NCBI GenBank assembly: GCA_001599295.1
Contig: BCGN01000008.1
Location: 992,001 to 1,056,000 of the forward strand
Direction: 5' to 3'
From: Sporopachydermia quercuum
Lineage: Eukaryota > Ascomycota > Sporopachydermiomycetes > Sporopachydermiales > Sporopachydermiaceae
DNA length: 64,000 nt
Shown: piece by piece, positions 1 through 11,300 of the stretch
Layout of the letters: each line of letters begins with the position of its first letter
How positions within the stretch are numbered: the stretch's first letter is position 1
The notes under the pieces: model-generated
What the model was told of the DNA's origin: nothing
The model's database searches: none
What the model saw: the letters and a program-made list of their open reading frames with translations, nothing else
Program-made: the position numbers and the translations under genes

Positions 1-132
1 AAACCTAATTTCGTTTTCTCATCGCTTCCTTCTTCCCCGCGNTCTCCCAATAAAAACTGCTCACTTACAACGAAAAAGAAGTCAAAAATTCTAAGCTCTA
101 TAGTTCAAATCCATCGTCCTCTACTCAATATT

Positions 133-1042
133 ATGATAGAGAAACTAGCGTTACGGTTTCGAAAAAGTTTCATGACAATGATCGATTTAAAGAATAAGGT
201 TGTACTTGTAACTGGAGGTTCAAGAGGACTGGGAGCAGAGATAGCTAAACAATTTGCACTAGAAGGAAGTAAGATTGCAATAAATTATGCTAATTCTGAG
301 GTCAGAGCTAAGGAGACTGTAGAAGAACTGAAAAAGTTGCATCCTGATGTTGAGATTGAGTTGATTCAAGGAGATATGTTCCAACCTGAAACACCTGATA
401 ATATAATACAGTCAGTGGTAAGGAGGTTTGGTACCATCGATGTTGTGATCAGCAACCATGGTTGGACTAAGATGGTTACCCATACAGATTTAGATTCTGT
501 TAATGATGAGTTATGGGATGGAGTATTTGATATGAACGTGAAATCACATTTTAAACTCTTCCGCGCCGCCAGACCTTATTTTGAGAATTCACCTGAAGGT
601 GGCTCATTCATTGTATCAGCATCTGTGGCAGGAATTGCTCTGAGAGGAAGTAGTATTCCATATTGCGTATCAAAAGCAGGATTGATACATATGGTGAAGC
701 TGTTAGCTAAGAGTTTTGCTCCTAAGTGTCGTGTTCATGCTGTTTGCCCGGGCATTCTGCTGACAGAGGTAAGTTTGGGTTAATGTCAACCGCTCACGGT
801 TTCAAAACATTTTTTGATNTTTTTGCTGCAATCCCAAATTGCTATTTACATGTCTTTACTAATATAAAATTCAGTGGGGATTACAATTTCCGGAAGATAG
901 GTTAAGAGATATGACCCAGTCGTCACCAATGAAGACAGCGACTGATATCCCTGAGACTGCATTACAGTATATCACGTTAGCCAAGTGTTCAACTTCCACT
1001 GGCTCAATTGTCAGTATTGATGCAGGTTTGAGTTTAGTATAG
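133..1042 (+). CDS. Short-chain dehydrogenase/reductase, two exons
   Basis: Exons 133-768 and 875-1042 give a 267-residue protein. The 106-base intron has a GTAAGT donor at 769, a TACTAAT branch point at 857-863 and a CAG acceptor ending at 874; splicing keeps frame and restores the C-terminal part of the fold. Classical SDR marks are visible: the cofactor-binding TGGSRGLG glycine motif near residue 27, SNHG in place of the usual NAG, and the catalytic YCVSK (YxxxK) with upstream serines, then a PG motif. Exon 2 ends with the typical GSIVSIDAGLSLV tail. It is predicted to be an NAD(P)H-dependent oxidoreductase, substrate unknown. ATGs at 172 and 178 are alternative starts; the extra 13-15 residues are basic and could be a targeting peptide. 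The first 132 bases of the window are its leader. Confidence 0.85.
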
Positions 1043-1819
1043 GTATGTGACAAGATACTACTATGAAAGTAAGAATTGTCACTTACAATTAACATCGAAT
1101 CAGCATTTGAATATGATTTGGTTTTCATAGAACCTCTTCCACATGTTGAGATGTTGAGGTGTGTACATTACATGTGTTGAGAATTAGACCATGCAAGAAT
1201 AATACGTCTTCATGCGAAACTGAAACTCTAATTACTAAACTACCTTCTAGTAGGAGAGAAATTGAATGCGCTATACCGTTGCCTAAACGAAGCAATTATG
1301 AGTACGTTTGATATATTCAAAATAAGAATCTATACAGTTACTATTTTATTTTTTGCAACTTTATGATTCTATGCGCTCTTCTTTATTTTACTTCATTATT
1401 CTTACTGTTACCTGTGAAGCGATTGCAAACGTTAGGCATGTGAGCTTTGCATATCCCTACAGCCAATTGTATGTAATAACCTTAAGTTTAATTATCACCC
1501 CGAAAGTGAAAAAATCCAGAAAATGGTTACTTTTCATTTACATCTTACATTGCTAGTTGATAGTGCAAAGTAATCAGTTTATCGTACATTTGTTGTTTGC
1601 TTCTCCACGAAAAATTAAGAGTTATGTATTTGGAAAATATACATTTTGAAAATTAAATTTTCTGTCTATTAACAAAAGTAGAATAGAGATTGTAATTAAG
1701 CATTGATTTCAGTCTCCTTCTTATTGGATTCTGTCAGATACGATATTCGGCAATACAAAATTACTAAAAACCTATACCGGTCACACTAGGAGTAGATCGT
1801 TGAAATAATAATAATTACA
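1043..1819. other. Intergenic: SDR 3' end to globin promoter
   Basis: No convincing gene. The largest frame (1353-1556, 67 codons) shows no recognisable domain. A CACGAAA match to the SBF box (CRCGAAA) lies near 1604. The last 20 bases before the globin ATG are an A/T-rich leader. Confidence 0.5.
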
Positions 1820-2761
1820 ATGGCGTCTATATCAGGACAATCATTCACTACGAAAAGCAGTTTTAGTACTGATTATGCCGATGGTAGTCATGTTGTGAAT
1901 GTTAAGTTAAGATTAAATCTCAATGAACGTGAGATGGAAATGATCAGACGAACATGGACTCAAATGCTTAATGACGACGATACAGTAGCTTCCAGTTCGC
2001 AAAATTCTTCATATTCAGCAACACCTACAACATCAGCACCTACATCAAAAGTTTTCACAACAGCAAACTCATTATTTGTTCGCCAATTCTATGCTAACTT
2101 GTTATCCATGGATCCTGAGTTGGAAATCATGTTCCCCAGTATAAAAAGACAGGCTACATCGTTTGCGGGTGTTATGAGTACAGTAGTTGCACATTTAAGT
2201 AATGTTCAAATATTAGATGATTTTTTTGTTTCATTAGCATTAAGGCATTCTAGAATTCTTGGTATCGAAGTTCCTCATTATGAACTGATGGGCAAAGCAT
2301 TAATGAAAACATTCAGCGATAGATTTCAGGATGATTTTACTATTGAACTGGAAGAAGCTTGGATTAAAACATACTCATATGTTGCAAATAAACTACTGAT
2401 TGAAGGTCAAGATCCTTATCTACCTACAGTTTTGAGTAGGCAAGGACAGACTAATGCTATGGCCTCTAATGTTGTCAGAAGGGTTGATTCACATGTATCT
2501 CAACATTCGCAAATGTCAAGAATTAGTAGTGATTCCTCATCTATGATGACTGGAAGTATAAATACTGCATTATCTACTACTAACTCAAATACTGCTAATA
2601 TGTTTGCCAAGAGAACTACTTCTATATCAGGTGTTGACTCGAAACTGGGAACCAAATCGCACAACGGTGATAAAAGAATGCTGAACAACATGCTAAAAAA
2701 GAGCAAGGTTTCAGTCACTCGAGGTAAGCAGAGAACTAAAGAGGAATGTATTATTATGTAA
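1820..2761 (+). CDS. Globin-domain protein with C-terminal CaaX box (YNL234W-like)
   Basis: 313 residues from the ATG at 1820. A globin fold spans about residues 30-200, interrupted early by a Ser/Thr-rich insert (about 56-78). The stretch LALRHSRILGIEVPHY fits the F helix with the proximal haem histidine, and Q in KRQATSF is a candidate distal E7 residue; both placements are inferred from pattern only. After the globin comes a Ser/Asn-rich linker and then a basic tail ending SKVSVTRGKQRTKEECIIM, where C310-I-I-M is a textbook CaaX farnesylation motif behind a polybasic patch. This predicts a lipid-anchored haem protein, perhaps at the plasma membrane. Its downstream neighbour is BNI4, as for S. 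cerevisiae YNL234W-YNL233W, so it is likely the YNL234W orthologue. Whether the CaaX box is general in the family is not known to me. Confidence 0.85.
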   Translation: MASISGQSFTTKSSFSTDYADGSHVVNVKLRLNLNEREMEMIRRTWTQMLNDDDTVASSSQNSSYSATPTTSAPTSKVFTTANSLFVRQFYANLLSMDPELEIMFPSIKRQATSFAGVMSTVVAHLSNVQILDDFFVSLALRHSRILGIEVPHYELMGKALMKTFSDRFQDDFTIELEEAWIKTYSYVANKLLIEGQDPYLPTVLSRQGQTNAMASNVVRRVDSHVSQHSQMSRISSDSSSMMTGSINTALSTTNSNTANMFAKRTTSISGVDSKLGTKSHNGDKRMLNNMLKKSKVSVTRGKQRTKEECIIM

Positions 2762-3511
2762 GATGATACAACATCCGGGAGTAATTCATAGACATTATGA
2801 CGACTCATGATTCGTCTATTCATGAAAGAAAAAGAGCAGATAGAAGCTTTCTAGGTATGGGCAGTACGCTGGAGGAATTGTTCGAACTTTTGATTGGTGC
2901 TAAATGGAATAGAATTCACATTGCAGGCAAATGTGTTTCAAAATATATTATGTCATCACCGAAGGAACGTTTTTATCCGTTCATAATAGTTTTATTGATC
3001 TATTTGGATCAGATCTCGTTTCGGCCAAATAAAAGGTTATGTAATAGAAAATCATATATCACGTGAACCTAATAAGATTATTGACTTTGAATCGACTCGA
3101 TGTACATTTAAAATACCCATTCTGTTGTTTGCCGTTATTTGGATGATGAAATATGAACTGATTATCAGAAAAAAGGGTTCCAGCTTTAGATCTTACACTT
3201 AAATATCTCTCCAATATTGTAAATAATCTAATTAATTTTGTGACCTGCAATACATCAAAGATTACCTCCGAATCCCAACGTANTAATACACAACACTCTT
3301 ATTTCTTTCTCGCTCTCATTCTTATCCAATCAAAATTTTTATACTCCCTATAGGTGTTTCAAACTACAATTCCTATTTCAATTTGAAATATGCACTCAGT
3401 CTTTTTCTTTCTGTTTTACAACCAACAGTGCAGCTCATCGATAATATAAATAAAACTTTTNCATTCTAAAAAATTAATTCTTTCTCCAGTCCACCTAATT
3501 CACGGTTTCTC

Positions 3512-3517
3512 ACGCGT
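3512..3517. promoter_or_regulatory. MCB (MluI box ACGCGT) upstream of BNI4
   Basis: Exact ACGCGT about 590 bases before the BNI4 ATG. This is the MBF (Mbp1-Swi6) binding core. The assignment is by motif only. Confidence 0.45.
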
Positions 3518-3635
3518 TATGCTTCCTAATTATTCTCGCGTCCCCAAACAGCACCAAAAGCTTATCCTCACTTTCCCCTTTTCGGGTTTTCCTTGCTATC
3601 AACCAAATTTAACTTTTTCTACTTGCATCTCCACA

Positions 3636-3642
3636 CGCGAAA
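3636..3642 (+). promoter_or_regulatory. SCB-like CGCGAAA upstream of BNI4
   Basis: Matches the SBF consensus CRCGAAA about 470 bases before the BNI4 ATG and 120 bases after the MCB. The pairing of the two boxes suggests G1/S transcription of this bud-neck scaffold. Confidence 0.45.
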
Positions 3643-3672
3643 CCTTATTTATTTAAACAGAAACGGGGGTGC

Positions 3673-3702
3673 TTCTCGACACTTCTCGATACTTCTCTTT
3701 CC
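3673..3702 (+). repeat. 10-bp tandem repeat, three imperfect copies
   Basis: CTTCTCGACA, CTTCTCGATA and CTTCTCTTTC follow one another. It lies in the likely BNI4 promoter or leader; no function is assigned. Confidence 0.6.
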
Positions 3703-4108
3703 AACACCTGAGAACTACTGTCTAAAATAAACAAATACATTCTAAGAAAAGTAGGAATTGATAGTTGTGCATAATTGGTATGGGACTTAGAAGAATAATA
3801 ATGCTGGTAGGGTACAATTGTAGTGGTATTTGTAGCATCGGATTTGTTTAACTTAATTGGATATTTTCACGAAGTAGAGTAGCACTGAACTTCAGTAGAG
3901 AGGCAGACAGAGGTTATTGTTCTCTAATAATATCTAGACAAAGGTGGCTATTGCTGTGGTGTACTACACGATCAATCAATCAGACAGTAAATATTTAATC
4001 ACGAAGNTTTTGGTAAAGAAATTTTTTGGAGTTTTTGGATTATTTATTCATAGATTGATAGAGATACAGCATAATCGTATCAATAATAATATTGATACAA
4101 TCTAAACT

Positions 4109-6622
4109 ATGGAACAAGGTCATTCTGCTATTAGACAGAAGCCAAAGCCTGCTCCAATACACATTCCATCATTACCAGGAGTTACGTGCAAAGAACCACC
4201 AAATCTGAAACCTGGTACTCATAATCATTCACATACATTTTCAGCTCATTCAGTTTCTACTGTTGAATCAACTATCTCCTCAAATACAAGTCATCTGGAA
4301 GAAGTTGGCTCAGTGAACACATCGCCAGATCAATCAGTAGGCATCAACGAAGCTAGTGATTTTAATTTCAAATCAGCTACAGAATCTTTGACCACTGCAG
4401 CAACAAGTCTGAATTTAACCCTGAATCGTACTATTAAGACTGAAAACTACTGTGTTTATTATCAGAAAGCCGATCCTAAGAATAGCCACCAAATGTCATA
4501 TCCAAGTGGAGAGAGTACTAATGATAGTACAGTTAGTCGTATACTAAATGAAGAGGTTCCACTAACTCCAAGTACTGTTGAGGCAACCAATGATTTGATG
4601 CCGCATACTACTGGTTTTGATAAGGAAAAAAAGAATGAACAAGCAAATGAAAATGTGAAAGAGATTCTTAATGGCAGTAGTGGAAATGGCAACAATAATA
4701 ATGACANTGTCAGTGCTAACGGAAAAGAGCATAGTGCAGCTAATAAAGAAAATACTACTGCAGAGCCATCATCTCCCGGCAGTGCAATGTCTTATAACGT
4801 GATCTCTCAGTCATCTTCCTTCAATTCAATTCTTCCTTCTCCTAATGTAGAAGATATGATATCTGACAAAGCAAGTTTACTCAAACTTAGGGAGAGACCT
4901 GGTGCGCATTCTGTTAGTGGCATAGGAAATAACAGTACAACTAGCACTATTACAAATCGCACTATTGACACTACCACCAATAATAGCAGTAGTGCTGCTG
5001 CTTCTGCTTCTACTCCAAATGAATCTTCTTTCTCGTTCAGTCAGCATGGCACTGAGAATAAGCAAGACATCGAAGCGATTAGTGTTGTGTCTGCCTCTAC
5101 GTCATCTACCGGCTCCAGCAGTCAAAACTATAGAAGTATGCTTCCAGCTGCTCTCGATCGTAAAAGGAAACCTCCAGTATCATCAATTTCGGACTCCCCT
5201 GTGACAAGCTCTGCTGCAGCAAGTTATGCATCTCCTTCAAGTTCTTTTGCAGATCATTCAAGTACACCGACAACAGCTCCATCTGTTACCGGCTCTAAGC
5301 AAAAATCAAGTACCAAATCAAAGCTCTCAGGTGGGAGGCTGAAAAATATATTCAGGAAGAGACAGTCTTTTTCATCAGATTCGCTCCACACTGCATCAAC
5401 ACCTTCAATCCCTCATTCAATGAGCATTAATTCAATTTCTTCTTTCTATACAGCAGAGGAGATCAACGAGGCATTGACGCCAAATCTCGGTAAAGCAGAT
5501 CCAACCACGTTTTTCCAATCGCCTTTCTCCGATTCCTCTTCCATGGTGGATGCTTCAGTTCAACAATATAAATCAAATGCTGGGAGTGCTCATTCGCAAA
5601 CAGATAAGAGTGCAGTGACATCACCGAAACCAAAGACCTCAACTCCTAAAGAGAGAGCAAAATCCAAATTCAAGTTGCTTTCGAGAAAGTCACCTTCTTC
5701 ACTGTCAAGTGGTTCAATATCCATTTCTAGCCCTACGTTAATTTACCATCAACACTCAATACCGGTATCACCTACTAGGCCAGTTGGACCATCGTCAGTA
5801 ACCACCGGAGGATCTGAATCCTACCATGACGATAGTCACAGCCTGCATACTGTTAATAGTGCTGCCAGTGACACCAAATTTCCATCTTTTTTGAGGGAAG
5901 GCGGACCCTTGGATATCAACGCCATGAATACGATATTAGATAAGCCTAAATCACCTTTAATTCAAGCTAGNAGGCGTATGATTGGCTCAGACAATGATAA
6001 AATCGGATTCACTACAATTGCGAGTTCTATTCCAAGTACGCCTAAGTCGAATGGATCTCATAAATCCATTTTGAAGAATTCATATTACAGAAAGAATAGT
6101 CAAGATAGTGATGAGGATATTTCCGAATTTGCAGAATCGTTTATTTCCTTTGAAGATTCCAATCTTGATTTCTCGTTGGATCTGTCATTTGATTTGGATC
6201 TTGGTGATAGTGGTAATAAAACTAGTATGAATAGTGATACGAAGGACAGCTTTAGCGGCCAGAAAAAAGCTCCTGGTATTACATTTTTCTCTGATCCTAC
6301 TTCTGCTACTAATTTCAACACCAACAGCAACTCAACTGTTGGTAAGTCTATTGATGACAAAATACTGTCTCCTACGCTGATTGACCAAATACCGTTAAAC
6401 ATATCAAGTACATCATTATCTGCTCATGCTGGTGTTTCCTTTTCTTCCAAAGTGTTGCTATATGAGACATGGCCTACTGAGCTCTACGATAGAAAACCAG
6501 GACCTGCAACTTGTAATATGTTGACTCCAATGCTGGCCCAGGAAATCAAACATGAACTGAACATGCTTAAACTTGAAATGGCTGTCCACGAAGATTCTCG
6601 TGTATACACCCATTTCTTTTAA
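4109..6622 (+). CDS. BNI4: BNI4, bud-neck scaffold linking septins, Glc7 and chitin synthase
   Basis: 837 residues, mostly Ser/Thr/Asn-rich and disordered, as expected for Bni4. The diagnostic part is the last 65 residues: GVSFSSKVLLYETWP (an RVxF-like PP1/Glc7 docking site followed by a conserved block), then YDRKPGPATCNMLTP and a short helical segment ending VHEDSRVYTHFF. This closely follows the S. cerevisiae Bni4 C-terminus. Bni4 brings the PP1 phosphatase Glc7 and the Chs4-Chs3 chitin synthase to the septin ring to lay down the bud-neck chitin ring. A basic patch (GGRLKNIFRKRQS, about residues 409-421) and Ser-Pro sites suggest kinase control. Two codons contain an N. Its left neighbour is the YNL234W-like globin, matching S. 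cerevisiae order. Confidence 0.88.
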   Translation: MEQGHSAIRQKPKPAPIHIPSLPGVTCKEPPNLKPGTHNHSHTFSAHSVSTVESTISSNTSHLEEVGSVNTSPDQSVGINEASDFNFKSATESLTTAATSLNLTLNRTIKTENYCVYYQKADPKNSHQMSYPSGESTNDSTVSRILNEEVPLTPSTVEATNDLMPHTTGFDKEKKNEQANENVKEILNGSSGNGNNNNDXVSANGKEHSAANKENTTAEPSSPGSAMSYNVISQSSSFNSILPSPNVEDMISDKASLLKLRERPGAHSVSGIGNNSTTSTITNRTIDTTTNNSSSAAASASTPNESSFSFSQHGTENKQDIEAISVVSASTSSTGSSSQNYRSMLPAALDRKRKPPVSSISDSPVTSSAAASYASPSSSFADHSSTPTTAPSVTGSKQKSSTKSKLSGGRLKNIFRKRQSFSSDSLHTASTPSIPHSMSINSISSFYTAEEINEALTPNLGKADPTTFFQSPFSDSSSMVDASVQQYKSNAGSAHSQTDKSAVTSPKPKTSTPKERAKSKFKLLSRKSPSSLSSGSISISSPTLIYHQHSIPVSPTRPVGPSSVTTGGSESYHDDSHSLHTVNSAASDTKFPSFLREGGPLDINAMNTILDKPKSPLIQAXRRMIGSDNDKIGFTTIASSIPSTPKSNGSHKSILKNSYYRKNSQDSDEDISEFAESFISFEDSNLDFSLDLSFDLDLGDSGNKTSMNSDTKDSFSGQKKAPGITFFSDPTSATNFNTNSNSTVGKSIDDKILSPTLIDQIPLNISSTSLSAHAGVSFSSKVLLYETWPTELYDRKPGPATCNMLTPMLAQEIKHELNMLKLEMAVHEDSRVYTHFF

Positions 6623-7577
6623 AGCAAATAAGATACGAGCAAGGGATTGCGTAAGAAATAACAGGAATGTCTGATAATTAAGAAAGAAACGGGTTTCTAT
6701 ATGACTGTGAATGATGTGGACCATAGGAAAGATGAGTCTCGAGGAGGCTGGGAATGAATGGTCATATTTAAGAGGGTAATTTTTGAATTAATTTATGTAA
6801 TTATAGTAATAAGAATCTATTTGATAACCTGCCGCTGAAGATGGAAACAGCATATACTAAGCTCCCGCTCAGTCCCGTCCCTTAAGAGAATCTAGCTCGT
6901 TCTTGATAGACCCTTTACATTGGAGTTGAGAATTCTCTGCATGAGCTTGCATTCACTAGTGAACTTTACTGCGAAAGGTCTAGGATACAATTTTGGTGCC
7001 TGAAGTTGCCCCTGTTTCAACTAATGCACCTATCTGAGCCTCAATAAGTGAAGCAAAAAATGTGAAAATTGGAAGCAGTGGGTTATTGTATAATGATGGT
7101 GTCATTGGTACGTGAATTCGTAGGGTACCAGAAATAGAAGTGTCATGTTATCGGAAACTAACTACCAACAGCCTAATGAGCAACGTGCGTACTATGTAGC
7201 TATTTCTCTTTTACCGTCATTGTGATTTCTACATTTCTACCTTCCAAAATCATTAGGCAGATGACAACCCAGTTGCATTGTATCTAATGACTCAAATTTC
7301 ACGGAACTTATCCTAGTCAGATAAGTCATCAGGTTAAATAACTAGTATCCACCAGACCCTTACAGTCAACATTGTTCACCATTGATGAATCCTTTATTGA
7401 ATTAAGAATTTCGTATGCCAAATGCCGAACTAAATCCATTTCACCCTCAATTGTACGAAATACAATTCAACCTTTCTAAATATATTATTTACCTCTTATA
7501 CCAAATTCTCTTCTTATTCCATTTTCTTCCTTAACTTCATGGAAAACTTCCATTTTCAATTTCATCTTAGCCCTCGA

Positions 7578-7593
7578 CGCGAAACTTACGCGT
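7578..7593 (+). promoter_or_regulatory. Paired SCB (CGCGAAA) and MCB (ACGCGT) upstream of BUD2
   Basis: CGCGAAA at 7578-7584 is followed four bases later by ACGCGT at 7588-7593, about 800 bases ahead of the BUD2 ATG. These are the core sites of SBF and MBF. Motif evidence only. Confidence 0.5.
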
Positions 7594-8143
7594 CCTTTCA
7601 TCTCGTATTACCATTTACGGTAATATCTCTTCCAACCTTAGAGGCAAGATATCCCTACAAACTTTTCAAATTACGCGAATTATTGAATTAGTACTGAGAA
7701 AGGTAATAGTAGTCTTAGCCGAAAATTTAATACTTTTACTGATTTAAATGACAGGTTGGTCATAAAAAATCAATTTCTATTCTTATTTAGGTGGGTTCCC
7801 AGACCCTGTTTTCTTCTCTGTTTCCCTCTTTATAGTCAGTGTTGTTGAGGGTAGTGTATCAGATCAGGTTCTTAATATGCAGTAAGTAAATCTAAGTAGG
7901 TAGCATAATAAGTACGAGTTCCTTTATTACAATATAATTCATTATTTTTCTTTTATTATCATGGTTGATTCGAAGACTTAATTCTGATTCTAATTAATTT
8001 GTAAACATTCAGTAGTTAAAAGAGTCACATTAGTCACATTCTATAATGCAATATTATGCTGAGAGAAGGTCGTTCGTTTATTTATTCTGTTCGCATGATA
8101 CCTTCATACATTTTAAAGGCTCAGTCAACCATCTGAGAAATAT

Positions 8144-8164
8144 TTGTCATTTGTCATTTGTCAT
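8144..8164 (+). repeat. TTGTCAT tandem triplication
   Basis: Three perfect head-to-tail copies of TTGTCAT about 230 bases before the BUD2 ATG. No known function. Confidence 0.8.
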
Positions 8165-8387
8165 TCGTTAATTGATATTCATTTTTCAAGGCCAAGATTG
8201 AAGAGAAAGTGAATTAATCGAAGGAAAGGGAACTAACTTGCTAACACCGGCGTGCTTCATACTAAGCATTGTAATTTCACCGAGAAAGAAGACATCGATT
8301 ACCGAAGACAAGAGAGGTTCAGAAACAGCTTATTTATTCTCATTACAATTATCGCTTAAATGCTCTTTTTCTTTCAACACAAGAATC

Positions 8388-11300
8388 ATGAACCCTTTTT
8401 CTAAAAGGATATTATCAGGGAAGAAATCCATTTCCTCCATATTTTCCAGCTCCAGTACCAAAAATAATGAACTGAATGATCTATTGCTAACCAAGACTCT
8501 CACTGATCATATCTCTGATTCTTCAAACATCTATTTGAAAGGAAATGTAGATTGGATGTATCCTGTATCAAAAGATGGAACAATATGGAATTCGAATACT
8601 CTGGAAATCACAAGAAATGGAGCCCTGATTGTCTCNAATGATGATTCCTCCTTATCATTGACCGTCACCAACATTAGTAGTAGCAATGAGTCAACTAGTT
8701 CAATCAACACGACATCTAGAAGTCAGAAAATTCACACTAATCCGAAAACAGTTATAGTCGATTATTTACAGTCGTCATTGATTTTCATTAAAACTAATAA
8801 TATGACCATTCACATTAGTCCTATTCGTGGTAAACCAGTTGTTCTGTCAATCAAATCAAAGGAGAGTTTTGCTACATGGTGTTATGGGCTGATTGCTTGG
8901 TCGAGGTTGAGATCAGGTGGATTATCTTCCAAATTCTATTTAAGAGCTCCAAAGAGGACAGATGATAAAGGAACACTTCTAGTATGTCATTTAAAGGCTT
9001 TAACAGTGTCTGCCTCAACTCACTCAACGGAGTCTTCTTCATGGTTCTCCTGTTTAGCAGTTTTGCTGAAAAACGGTACTATTCAATTGCTACAAGAATC
9101 TTCCGGCAACATATTATACGAAATTCATACAACTTCATTGCTACGGCAAGAGATTTTTTCCTTGGGTAAAAATAACATTTTATACCTTGGAATTAACCCT
9201 GATCTGAGACAATCTTTCCCGGGGTTGATTATACCTACTGCTCCACAGGAAGTATTTGTACCCAGAGGAAAAACGTCCAGTACAAGCAATGGCTCATCAC
9301 TATCGACACTAACATCTTCACCTTCGTCGTCTCACTTAGGCTCATCCTCACATTCCTCGTCTTCACAGCCTCAAACTGTGAAACTACTCTTCTCGCTACC
9401 GATTGACCTTGAAGATTGGCTGCTCTCTTTACATAGTTTTGCCCTGGCTGTAAGCACAGGACCATCCTATCAACAGCCAGAATCTTCTTTATCACCAGTG
9501 TCAAATCTAGAGCTCGACATCATAAACTTCGAACTAGAACAAGACTTTCTTACCGATAGCCCAGACCTGCATTATTATTACCTTGAGTTAGTATCAGGCA
9601 TACTACTTCTGGGCCGTACGGGTGTCGTAGCAACAGAACAGCAAGTTAAAGTAAATTCTGTGTTTTATAAAGAAGAATTCATATATGAGGCATTACCTTC
9701 GGCAAAAGGCTTAGCAATAAGAGTCAAGAAGGCTTTTGGCCCTCGTTATAGTGTTGATGATTCTGTTATAGGTGAACTACTATTAGACTTATCTCAGCTT
9801 CAATCATCAAATGCTTTAGAGGAATGGTACCCAGTGAAAGCTATTAATCCTGTAAATGGTNTAATTGGCCATCTATTACTGCGAGGAGATTTATTCACCA
9901 TCAACGTTTTAGCACCAGCTCACTATTCTTACCTGCAAGGACTACTAAGCAAACAAATTCCTTTCAGTTTCATCAGCCGTCTATCGCAATCAGAGAACCT
10001 TCAGTCAACTAGTAAAATCCTCCTGGAAATATTCATTTCCCTGAACAATCAACAGCAATGGATTTCCAGACTTATGGACTATGAATTAAAAGACGTCTTG
10101 AACTACGTAAACACGCTATCCCCCAGCAAGAAGAAAAACCTGAATAACGGCTCCAGCAGCTTGTTACCTGACATATCTGTATACAATACTGCCTTCAGAG
10201 GAAACTCACTGTTCTCCAAAACAGTTGAGCTCTATTGCTTCAAAATTGGTAAAGATTATCTAGACAAAGTCATTGGCAAGTCTATTAGGAAAATCGTCCG
10301 AGAGAATATCGATTGTGAAATTGATCCTTCAAGAACTGATGAAGCATTATTGAAGGAAAATCAGATAAGACTGAAGAATTATATGGAGCGGCTATGGAAA
10401 AACATTCGTGACACAACGAATGAGCTCCCTACAGAGCTTAGGATTCTTTTCTCCGAATTTCGGATCAAAATTGCTCGAATAGTCGATCCTGATTACCCAG
10501 AAAACGCTAGACTGAAAGTTATATACAATGCTATCACGGGGTTCTTATTTCTACGGTATTTCTGTCCTGCGATACTGAATCCCAAGTTGTTTGAACTATT
10601 AGAAATTCATCCAAACTTGAGAGTAAAACGAACGTTGACACTGTTAGCAAAGATACTTCAAACGTTCGCTAATCGTACGCTGTTTGCTAGGAAAGAAGCG
10701 TATATGTTACCTTTTAATGAGTTATTACAGGAGAAATCGTCAGAAATGATCGACTATTTAGATCAAATTACTTGTATTGAGAGAAATGGTGACAAGAATG
10801 TTGAAATGAATGAGACTAGTGATTTGGATCTGGATATGGGTTTATTTTCAATGAAGTATGATAATCGGGAACAGGATAAAGGAAATAGTAGAACTACCAC
10901 TGCAAACACCTCGACTGCTGACGATACAGCGATGACATCTAGTGATAAGGTACCGAGACCCAAGTTGCATATACCAAACGAGTTGCTCAAAGAATTACCA
11001 ACGATTCCTTATTTCATTGACAGAAATCTTCGTTATGCTCTATTAGTTAAAAATTTCACGCCAGCACAACTTGTAAGCGATGGTTCTAACGTTAGTATTA
11101 CCAATATTAACTCTAATACAGATAAGAGTACTACCGACACCACTAGCAATAAAACCAACACCAGTACTACAATTAATGCTAATAATAAGGAGAATAAGGA
11201 TAATAGCAAAGATATTAACAATGATAAGGGCACCACTGCTCTTATCAAGTCTAAAGGTAATGCTTCCCTCGCTATAGCAAACTCAACTTCAGATATTCGC

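Larger units (their letters stand above)
2762..4108. other. Intergenic: BNI4 promoter region
   Basis: About 1.35 kb between the globin gene and BNI4 in the same orientation. A frame at 2797-3066 (89 codons) directly after the globin stop has no recognisable domain. The region holds an MCB, an SCB and a short 10-bp tandem repeat, listed separately. Confidence 0.6.
6623..8387. other. Intergenic: BNI4 to BUD2
   Basis: 1.76 kb with no open frame I can support. It contains an SCB, an MCB and a 7-bp triplication, listed separately. The last 150 bases (8238-8387) are open in the BUD2 frame but have no upstream ATG, so I treat them as leader. Confidence 0.6.

Noticed and set aside
2797-3066. 89-codon frame just after the globin stop
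   Set aside because: Likely 3' untranslated sequence; no homology pattern and no suitable promoter room.
8238-8387. N-terminal extension of Bud2 by 50 codons
   Set aside because: No upstream ATG; the in-frame ATG at 8388 gives a normal start.
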